The notes beneath the pieces were generated by a model that saw only the letters and a list, made by a program, of their open reading frames with translations, was not told the DNA's origin and ran no database searches. Positions 55,690 to 64,000 of a stretch of 64,000 bases of DNA are shown in pieces. Numbering within the stretch: the stretch's first letter is position 1; the number at the start of each line of letters is the position of its first letter. This DNA is from Emmonsiellopsis sp. PD_33 (Eukaryota; Ascomycota; Eurotiomycetes; Onygenales; Ajellomycetaceae): contig JANTQF010000080.1 of assembly GCA_032988165.1 (NCBI GenBank), positions 1 through 64,000 of the forward strand, given 5' to 3'. A program made the position numbers and the translations under genes.

Positions 55690-57246
55690 GATTTAGGGTT
55701 GTCAAGCCGGGCCTGACATCAAAGAAATGTGAGAGTGATGAGGCAGAGGATGACAATTCAGACTATTCGCCCTCGTGGATGGTTCGTTCTTTGTGATGGC
55801 TTTCTTTTAGTATAATTGCCTGGGCTGTGAACCCATGGAGATATATTGTCTCGTCAAACTGGTTGGAGAGGTCAACTGGAAGCCCCGGACTTCAACGGAA
55901 AGTCAATTGAGAAACAGAGAACCAGATAATTCTCCTCACTCAATACCCTTGAGCCAAAAAGTAAAAATAATGAATAACCATAGTTTCCGGAAGTCTAACT
56001 TTATCATGTTAGATATGGAAAAGATACATCTCCTTCCCAGCTTCCAAGGACGGAGTTATCAAGATAAGAACCTCTGAAATAGCATGGCAAGAGGTAGATT
56101 TCTCCACCCATTTGACGAGCCCGTCTTATACTTTCTTCGAATATGAAAAAGTAGAACTTCCTCATAGAGTCCCCCGTGCTTCCGTATTTCAACTTTCCTC
56201 CTTCGTCCAGGGCAAATGACTGACATGGATGCTCCATCAAAACATGATTAGCCAGCCACTACATAGAAGCAGCAAACTAAACTGCTCAGTCTTTTTGGGA
56301 CTTTACAAGCCATCATCATCATCGAGGGGTTGGTTCGGTCAACCAATGGATTGAACCGATTTGTCATTGAAAGGAAATCCAGGGCTAGACAAACAAGCAA
56401 CAGGAATCAATTCAAGCATACTGCGCATAATACGTGGTGAATCCGTCGACGTAACAGTGAGAGAGGATAACATATGGAACGATGTCTAATGGTTCAATCC
56501 CTAAGTCCACGGATGTTGGTTGGAGGTTGCCAAGGATGCAATATTTAGGCGCCGTCAGATGGGTCTCGCCCCACAACCCCCAGTTTCAGGCGCTTATTTG
56601 CCGACTGATAGACGCGGATAGTTGTCGCTCCGTGGGTTGGGGTATGGAGTGTGCAGGTTTATGATCTCCGTGAGGGGATGTAGAATTCATTTTGTGAGCA
56701 TTGTGTAATTTTGGGCGTGTTATGGATTTCGGGGGGTTACGGGGGAAAAACGGATGTATTATTTCGATATGAAGATCGATTTGCATTTTTGAATGTAGTC
56801 TAATTATCCGTAAGTACTATGGAAGAAACAGAGGGCTATCTTTCGGGATCTGCGCCTTGAGAGAAATCGAAGCATGTATTAATCAAGCAGAAGGGTAATG
56901 GATCGGCGGCTTTGAAGTCAACATTATCAGTGATCCATGAAAATATCAGGAAAAGAATAAAAAACAAGAAGCAAAATACACACAAAGAAAAAACTAATAC
57001 CAAGAAAATAACAAATGAACACCACTGGCAATTAAATCACAAAGACAAACTTCAGGTTTGGGTATCTTCCTTCTGCCAAAGTCAAAGGTTGGATGCGGCT
57101 AATGTGTGTATTAGATGACCCAGAGGCCCGCCCAGTCAGGAGGTTGAACAATTGCCGTGGAGTAGCAACAGTGGTATTACTCTCGGCAGCGGGACGAATA
57201 TTGGCATCGGTCAGGGCGCGGAGCATCATCCCAAGAGGCTGGGTAT
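55690..57246. other. Intergenic region, no confident gene
   Basis: Short frames at 55835-56240 and 56482-56786 have no recognisable family, and a purine-rich patch at 56930-57010 gives lysine-rich text only by composition. Probably the promoter of the glycosyltransferase-like gene on the left and the 3' flank of the DUF7918 gene on the right. Confidence 0.45.
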
Positions 57247-58471
57247 CTAATCGTCATCCAAAAGGCTGATAACCTCGATCTTGCGTCTGCCACGGTTTGG
57301 TGCAGGGGTAACTTCAAAATCAGAATCCCCTTCCTCGGTAGACAAGTTGCTGGCCCCTCGGCTCTTTTTATGCTGCGGAGTATGAGTCACAGACGAAGCG
57401 GTGTCGCTTCTTTCGCGCTTAACTGCCTGTGCATGCTCGTTTTTAATTGATGTCTCGCGCTAGTCGTAGGCAATATTATCAGCTCGTGGACTTCAAGTGT
57501 TAGGTTTGAAATGGCTCATACTCTCTGCCGTTCGATAAGTACCCGCATTTCCTCCACGGTGAGCTCATCCACGGGACGGTTTTCAGGTGGCACAGGAGAC
57601 GGGCTCCGGGGAATCACCGAAAGGTCTTGCAACGCTTCTATTTTCATTGAATGTTTAACCCGATGTGAACCACCATTATGATACCAGGGGTTAGATTCAT
57701 ACTTTTTGAACGGTATTTGAAAGTGAATGCTGCGATAGGGCCTTTATCTAGGTCGCGGCATGGGATAGCATTAAATGGCTGGATCACTTCCTCGGGTGCA
57801 AAACTAAAAGGTGTCAAAGAGTGCCATTTAATTTTGTAATACAGTGAATCCTCACCTTGCTGCGTGGGAGATGGCCTGTCCTTTTGTTGACTTCTCTGAA
57901 ATTACCGCCAGAGGAGTGAAGGATGTCGATGATGTGGGCCTAGACTTTCGTTGACCCGTACGTTCTTTGCGCCATATCGTGAGCTGAATGGTTCCAATGT
58001 TTAAATTCGGAGCCACTACTTTGCTATCCTCGCCTAAATAGCAGAAAATGGTGGTTCAGCAAGTTGATTCGGCGAAAATAATAAGAAGTACTAGTAATAC
58101 TTACTGACAACGGCATCGACAAACTTGAAAGCCTTCTGATAGTATTTTCCTGCGTGGTAATATCTCTCCGCACCCAAAGCCAACGAATAGTATTCGTACG
58201 AATAGTATTCGTGAGAAGCCAAAAATCTATCCTTTTGAACCTTCCCTCCGGTAGCTCTTTGCCCATCAATATGAAGCTTAAAACCAAGAAAGTCACAATC
58301 AAAGACATAGTCCTTCTTGATATTGATTCGAATGGCGAATTTGGCTCCTGCCTTGGACTCAATATACTTCACGGCTTTATTCGGTTGTGTTTCATCTTCG
58401 TCTGCTTCGTACTCTTGGGCCGTCTTCCTATCGACTTTCACAGTGACCTCGAAGTGGTCCAGAACCGCCAT
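57247..58471 (-). CDS. DUF7918-family protein
   Basis: Five exons, 58471-58105, 58033-57856, 57803-57703, 57637-57522 and 57459-57247, give 324 aa. The start MAVLDHFEVTVKVDRKTAQEY and the following YIESKAGAKFAIRI, GTIQLTIWRK, KGQAISHA and FTFKYRS segments define this fungal family in order. ALQDLSVIPRSPSP and RPVDELTVEEMRVLIERQR come next. The C-terminal 70 residues are charged and disordered with a basic KKSRG patch and end in LLDDD. Function is unknown; family members are common in Eurotiomycetes. At first glance the region looks like a pseudogene because the internal exons are short, but all four introns (52-71 bp) have normal ends and phases close, so I call it intact. Confidence 0.82.
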
Positions 58472-60342
58472 GTGAAGGACGGATCGGATTCGACGGCTGT
58501 CGAATCAAATCTCACCCAGTTCCGAGAGTGGTGGAGAAGGAGGATATGCTGCTAAAGATATTGAAAACACTGAGTAAATTGAAGTCGTAAGGCTGAGGAG
58601 GTAACGGGAGAACAAAGAGTTGGACAAGCAGAGAGGATTATTGAAGAGAAAGACAGGCTCTTGTAGGAGCAGGCTAAATGGACCCGTAGTTGGTTTTGGC
58701 GAGTGTTGAGATCCACCAAAAATAAGGAGCAAAATGTGAAAGTTGAGAGAGAGGTCGATGAGTCGAAGAATTGAAGGTTCAAGCTGTGTTGATGTCGCCT
58801 GGGCAACGGCCATCTCAACTTTCACTTTCGGCTCTTCACAAAAACTAGCACCATGGACAATCGAGTTGATGCTGATACCAATATCCCAACCAATCCTGCT
58901 GCAACCGTTTAACTAACCCCGTAAATAGTTCCACCCTTGATGCTGGCAGGGTCCATCCCTGTATTATGCCTCATGGGTTGGTTCTGCATGCTTCAACCCT
59001 GGAATGCCCACTATCAACTTGGCATCCATACAAACAGCTGGGGAAGGCAGACAGGATGCGGATTGACCTCGTTCCTATTTCTAGGGTTACCATTGGCAAT
59101 GGAAAGAGCTGGGGAAGGGAAGCCCGGACACGCCAGCCCATCAACGCAAGGAGAACGCCGCCTGTCTAAACAACATACGAAAATATAAATCTACCAAGGC
59201 CATCCATGCTACTCACGGTACCACCTCCATCGTTTCTATATAAATAAAAAAAATGAAAAGATCCACCCAAAATATAAATGTATTATGTATACCCAACCTA
59301 ACCCATCTCACCCTACTAGCTATATATAACCACCTCCCCATCCCATCTGAAAACCAAACGAAGAAACCCCCAGCCCATCTGCGTCTGCGTCTGCGTGTTA
59401 TGCAGGCTATGTATAGTTACGTATCTGCATTCGAAATAGAAATAGAAACATTATATATGCACGTCCATACACCCATATCACAACCCCAAAACCCATCCAA
59501 AAAAAGAGCGGCTAACAGTGCGGCATTTCTCTCTTAAAGGGCAAAATGAGGATAAGCGACTAGGGCGGAGGGGGGATGAGATCATGATATGGTGATGAGA
59601 TAAGTTCAGTTTCGTGTTTTGGATTTTGGATTTTGGGGAGGTAGAAGTTAACGTCTGTTACGTGGTGTGTATGTATATGTGTGTATGTATGTGGAAGGGT
59701 GGGTGTGAGTTATTGATTTGTTCATGGGGATGTAGGGGGGGAAGAATAGATGAAAAAAGCCTTAGGATTGGAGGGATGATGGACATGTTGCATATGTGAT
59801 GTGATGTATTCATACGCCAGATCTTGATGATGAAAATAGGGGAAATATAAAGATAGAAAAAAAGGGGGAAACCTAAAAACCAACAAGAAGGAATAAGAAT
59901 AAGGGGAACAGACCAGGCTAACAAAACAAAACAAAAGAAAAGAAAAGAAAAAGATTGATAGGAAAATTTGAAAAAGGAAAATGAACGCCGATGGTGGGCT
60001 ATGACTGTCTAAATTTCCCCATTCGGTGGGTATCGTAACCATGTCGTTAAAAAGGAAAAAAGCTAAGAGTATGTAAAAAAGGAAAAGAAAAAAGAAAACT
60101 CTGTCCACCCCGTTTGTTTGTTTAACCCCAAAGAGATTTATTTCACCACACACCTGAGATGATTTGCAAAAGAAACAAGAAGGAAGGGGGATGGGGAAAT
60201 TAGACTTTGGGCACACGTAAAAAGGAAAAATCGACATATAATAACCAGGGCTTCCGGCATAGCATGAGCAGGACATTTCGCAGGGTATTAGATGACGCGA
60301 TTGATGGGTGGGGGTCTAATTCGTCAATCGGATCGAATATCA
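58472..60342. other. Intergenic region, no confident gene
   Basis: Frames at 58505-58825, 58937-59188 and 59253-59537 lack recognisable families. The right part (59640-60200) is rich in simple GT and A/G-rich sequence, probably the 3' flank of the Cut8 gene. No RNA gene is seen. Confidence 0.5.
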
Positions 60343-61356
60343 TCACCAAGGCCCAACCTTTAGTGGCATGCCGCTGCCATAAGTGCCGGAAAAGAGCTGT
60401 TGACGTATCGACGACGGATCCAATCCCTGACCGGCAGAGGAATCCTGGTGATGACCTCCCATCCAATTCAGACGTGAACTGAGCTCGTTAACGGCATCTT
60501 GCAGCTTGCCGCCCGCGGTCTGGTTGTGCTTCGATAGTTTCTGATCCCACCCTCCATACAGCTGGATACCACCACCCCGTTTCCCAGCCTCCCTAATGAC
60601 CAGTATCCATGCCTTCGCCATCTCCTCATACGCAGCATCTTTCTCCAGGTTATTCTGTGGCGTGTCCCATCGTGGTAGTCGATGGAGGATCTCGGTCGCC
60701 CCGTCGAGGTAGCTAAGAGAGGTCTGGACTTGTGATTCGTTGGGGGGTAAAAAGTGAGGCGTGAAGTCGTTCAGGGCTTCAAGGAGATTGGTGATGTGTT
60801 GTCGGACGCGATTATATGCATAATCTGACGACGAGTTGCCGCCTAGCGGAAAAGAAGACTGAAGAGTAGATTGGTAGTTGCTGAGGACCTGCAGAGCAGA
60901 GCTGACACTCGGTCGAGGGGCGGTATGTACAACTTCTGGGCCCAGCTCGGGGTGTCTGTCACACAGCGACTGTAGGACGGAACGAAGGGCATCGGTATCG
61001 AGCGTCTCTAGTAGGCGAGAGAGGGCTAGGGGACGGCCTGAGATGTTTGGTCGTGATCGTTTTATCTGGCGAGGAGTGGGGAGGGGTCGTGGAGAGAAGG
61101 CCGGAGAGTTGGATGGGGAGGCGGACATGCGGATATCATGGTCACTGGGGAGGTTGTCATCCTCAGCTTTTCGTTTCCGGTTGCCGCTAGGGTTTATAGA
61201 GGACACTGTCGAACACACACAACACCGTCAGCACATCAACAGGAAGATTAACCGTGGTCTTTTGCATGCGTCGGACTCACTGGGCCGGGACGGGGAGAGT
61301 CGGGAGTGTTCGTAGAAGTGTGGAGGGACGGGAGGCGTGGCCAGCAGGCTATTCAT
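60343..61356 (-). CDS. cut8: Cut8/Sts1 proteasome nuclear tether
   Basis: Two exons, 61356-61281 and 61205-60343 (intron GTGAGT...GACAG), give 312 aa. The first exon supplies MNSLLATPPVPPHFYEHSRL and the second the basic NLS-like NRKRKAEDD. A folded middle starting at LALSRLLETLDTDALRSVLQ follows, with QSLCDRHPELGPEV and YNRVRQHITNLLEALNDFTPHFLPP, and a helical end containing KAWILVIREAGKRGGGIQLYGGWDQKL. These match Cut8/Sts1, which anchors the 26S proteasome at the nucleus and is itself short-lived through N-terminal lysines. The disordered C-terminus is Gln/Ser rich. The start codon at 61356 is supported by the conserved first exon. Confidence 0.9.
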
Positions 61357-61995
61357 GTTGGAGGCGAGGCAGGCGAGGACAGGCCAGCAGCAAACCTCAG
61401 GAGGGTGCCAGCAAGACGAGGAGCAGGGCAGGAGGATATACAGCGGGAGAGGAGAGGGTGCAGCAGAGAAGAGTGAGCCAGTCCAGGAGGAGGATGGAGG
61501 AGGATGGAGGATGGAGGAGGTTGAGGAAGCAAAAGTCCAAGAGGCAGCCAGCAACAAGTGGGGAGAGAGCCGACGATTTTGTGTTGGGTCGTCGATTTTA
61601 GGTTTGGCCAATCACCGCCCGGCAAACGGCAGAGCTCGCCGGTTTGTTACGGCTGTGACGGTACGGAACACGCCCGGGCCGGCGCGGAGGGCGGTGTCGC
61701 TGGGCGGCGTGACAGAACGTGACAATACACAACATACAAACAACGGCAGAAACATGCAATTTACCGCGGAATAGGAGACATCCATCGATGAACAAAGTAA
61801 TATTGAAGCAATATTGCCTCCCAGAACACAAATGCCATGATCAATTCAATCCCGGGAATATCCCATTCACCCATATCACGAAATCTCGGCCTAAACGCCA
61901 GACAATGCGGGTTTATACATACACTACATGCAAAATAAGATGGACATGCAAAAAATCAGTACAGCCAGTCAACAACTAAGACATTCTGCCACTTT
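61357..61995. other. Upstream region of Cut8, 3' flank of MTR4
   Basis: The left half is GC-rich with purine-rich repeats of GGAGGATGGAGG type near 61490-61525, probably the Cut8 promoter or 5' UTR. Frames here are compositional. The right end carries the 3' UTR of the helicase. Confidence 0.5.
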
Positions 61996-64000
61996 CTACA
62001 GGTATAGGGATTGCGCGGCGACAATGTCTCTCTTCACCATCTCTAGAGACTTCTCGAACTTTGCTTCCAGGTCCTCGCTGCCCATCACCTTTGCCGCCTG
62101 CGCCATCTGTCGCATACACTCTTCCAGACGCCGGAAGGTTCGAATCAAGCTGCCCTCGTACACATCCGTCATTTTGCTGCGAGACAGAATTAGTTGAATG
62201 TCTCATTCCCACCGAACAATCATGATAGACTTACCAAATATCAGCAAACGACTTCCCCTTGGCCCACTCATATATCACCTCCATCAGCTCCCATCGGAAG
62301 CTCTTTACATATTCCTCCTCGTTAACGGCCAGCTTCGACTCCTGGGACACTTTGGCGATGATTCTCGCCTGGGCTTGGATATCCCTTAGTGGCTTGGCAA
62401 GTTCCTCCTTCGAAATTGGGGGCGTTTCCTTGGAGTTCTCCTCAAACACAAACACACTCAGGACAGCTGCACACTGCTCCGGCGTGAGGTTGTTGAAGAA
62501 ACCGTTGAAGAGTAGTTCACTCAACATCAATTCGTCACCGCTGCTAATCTCACAAGCAACACGCGCCTTGAGTTGAACAACCTCCGCCTCGTTGATGAAC
62601 TGGAAGCGACGAAGCACACGTTTCCGGCATTTGAGTTCGTCCAATTGGATGATCGACATGGCATCGGAAATCTTCTTCTTGGTTTCCTTGATTTTCTTTC
62701 CAAGCTCAATCTTGGCTGCATATTGGTCGTATAATTCGGGAAGACGAGGTGAGTTATGAAGGGGGTTCGATATTAGGCGGGATTCTAGTACTTCGATTTT
62801 CTATTGCAACAGTCAGCAGATGTATAAACAGAACGATAGTCACGATGCATACCCTTAACAATTTCTTGAAGGAGTCGTCTGTGATTTCCATGTCTTCAAT
62901 AGGATCCAGCACTGCAAGCCCGTCGGGGAATCGCCTCTTAATCTCCGTGATCGTTTTGTTCACCGCATTTCTCGCCTCTACTGGCTTGAGATCTTGCGGC
63001 AGACGGGTCCGGATATGGGATATTGCCGTTATGCAACTAAGCAGTACAGGAACAACCTCTAGGCGAACCTTCTCGCCCGGACCTGCAGGGCGAACACCAG
63101 GGGGTAGAGGTTGGAGGTTGCTTTTCGACCCAACCGAGGAACCCTCCGCCACGGGAAGCAGGACGTCAAGGATGTAACTTTCATGAGGGGGGTAGTCTTC
63201 ATTAGGGGCGTTCTTGGGCGGTCTTCTTCTCTGGTTATTGACGACGGCAGCCCAGCCAAAATCATAATCCTGGTATTTTATGTGGACAAGACGGCCCGGT
63301 GTCATGTACTTTATGGAGTAGTTCGGGTGGCTGATCACGGTCTGCATATCTGCCGTGTACGTTTCGATATTTGCTCTGAGGTCGTAATATTCTTTTATTG
63401 TCCCTTCGTCCGAGATTGTCATCGAGGCTTGTTCCTTTTCCAATTCGGCCAGTTCTATACAACTGTTAGAATGACCATTTGTGACGGGCGAATTATACGT
63501 ACCTTTTTCTAATCCAGCCACACTGGCAGCATTTTGGAATTGATAAAAGCATCGTTCCAGCATAAATTCTGGCGATATGCCCTCCACTCGCAGCAAGTTC
63601 AATATCATGTTATAACCCAAATAAAAAGCAGAGTTCAGCCTGTCTTGCTCTCCGCGGACAATTTCCTTGGCAACTGTAGGGTCCATCTCTTCGTTAATCA
63701 TCATAATAACAATACCGCGATCGTCAAGACCTCTACGTCCAGCACGACCAGACATTTGCACAAACTCCGAAGGTGTAATCCAACGCTGGCTCACGCCATC
63801 GAATTTTCGTACGCTGGTAAAAACGACCGTCTTCGCAGGCATGTTAAGACCGATGGAGAACGTTTCAGTGGCGAAAAGGACCTTGATCAACCCTTCCTGG
63901 AAAAGGATTTCGATGGTTTCTTTGAGAATGGGGAGGAGGCCGGAATGATGAACACCAATTCCACGTCGCAAAAGAGGTAGAATGTGTTGAATTTGTGGCA
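61996..64000 (-). CDS. MTR4: Exosome RNA helicase Mtr4 (3' part, cut by window edge)
   Basis: The visible exons are 64000-63503 (open at the edge), 63454-62853, 62800-62235 and 62176-61996. The first shows the second half of a DExH core: RRGIGVHHSGLLP, FATETFSIGLNMPAKTVVFT (motif V), and QMSGRAGRRGLDDRG (motif VI). An arch/KOW region follows (SIKYMTPGRLVHIKYQDYDFGW), then the helical C-terminal domain with KMTDVYEGSLIRTFRRLEE and the terminal QSLYL. This is the Mtr4/Dob1 branch of Ski2-like helicases, which feeds RNA to the nuclear exosome as part of TRAMP. The arch text and the C-terminus distinguish it from Ski2. The N-terminus and Walker motifs lie outside the window. Confidence 0.94.

Noticed and set aside
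56004..56240. 78-codon minus-strand frame upstream of the glycosyltransferase-like gene
   Set aside because: Reads moderately protein-like but has no family, partner exons or clear start advantage.
61254..61774. Plus-strand frames overlapping the Cut8 start region
   Set aside because: Antisense to the conserved Cut8 first exon and made of Gly/Glu/Arg-rich text from purine repeats.
1..64000. CRISPR arrays, bacterial operons, insertion sequences, phage genes
   Set aside because: The DNA is eukaryotic with spliceosomal introns; no regularly spaced repeats, transposase domains or reverse transcriptase motifs were seen.

Overview
This window is nuclear DNA of a filamentous ascomycete. Genes are mostly interrupted by short spliceosomal introns (about 48-160 bp, GT-AG, with one probable GC-AG). 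A stand-alone 5S rRNA gene lies among the protein genes, as in Pezizomycotina, and many products belong to Eurotiomycete families (RTA1-like, DUF7580, DUF7918, DUF3984, Tag1-like DUF3712). DUF7580 and phosphotransferase-like kinase copies, one of them decayed, suggest Onygenales, for example Ajellomycetaceae. That placement is inference from protein families, not a search result. Exon coordinates were worked out by hand from reading frame, splice signals and remembered family alignments; every multi-exon model given as intact sums to a whole number of codons.

Layout. 0-7.5 kb: a decayed DUF7580 gene, a peroxisomal 2,4-dienoyl-CoA reductase (SPS19-like), an Atg33-like mitophagy protein, a 5S rRNA gene and an HNH-nuclease-domain protein. 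7.5-16.6 kb: an accessory-looking block with a truncated gene fragment, an 87-bp sequence present twice in perfect copy (8565 and 16511), an intact four-exon kinase-like phosphotransferase gene, a 4-coumarate:CoA-ligase-like acyl-CoA synthetase ending in a peroxisomal signal, and two open stretches without a usable start. 16.9-25 kb: myo-inositol oxygenase and an RTA1-like membrane protein separated by long gene-poor DNA. 25-30.5 kb: a GFA/CENP-V-type zinc protein, an 11-exon secreted GH3 beta-glucosidase and a small hydrophilic protein. 33.6-47 kb: the densest part, with a Tag1-like DUF3712 membrane protein divergent from mitochondrial ornithine carbamoyltransferase, a DUF3984 protein, and a giant NF-X1 zinc-finger/UPF1-type helicase. 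49-64 kb: a single-pass membrane protein, an amino acid permease, a type II membrane glycosyltransferase-like protein, a DUF7918 protein, the proteasome tether Cut8/Sts1, and the 3' part of the exosome helicase Mtr4, which runs off the right edge.

Working together. There is no operon logic or obvious secondary-metabolite cluster. Themes that recur are peroxisomal fatty-acid or acyl-CoA metabolism (SPS19-like, CoA ligase), autophagy (Atg33-like, Tag1-like), nitrogen metabolism (OTC, amino acid permease) and RNA or protein quality control (NF-X1 helicase, Mtr4, Cut8). I did not find a convincing previously undescribed system. The most unusual region is 7.5-16.6 kb, where gene fragments, a perfect short duplication and an expanded kinase-like family sit together.
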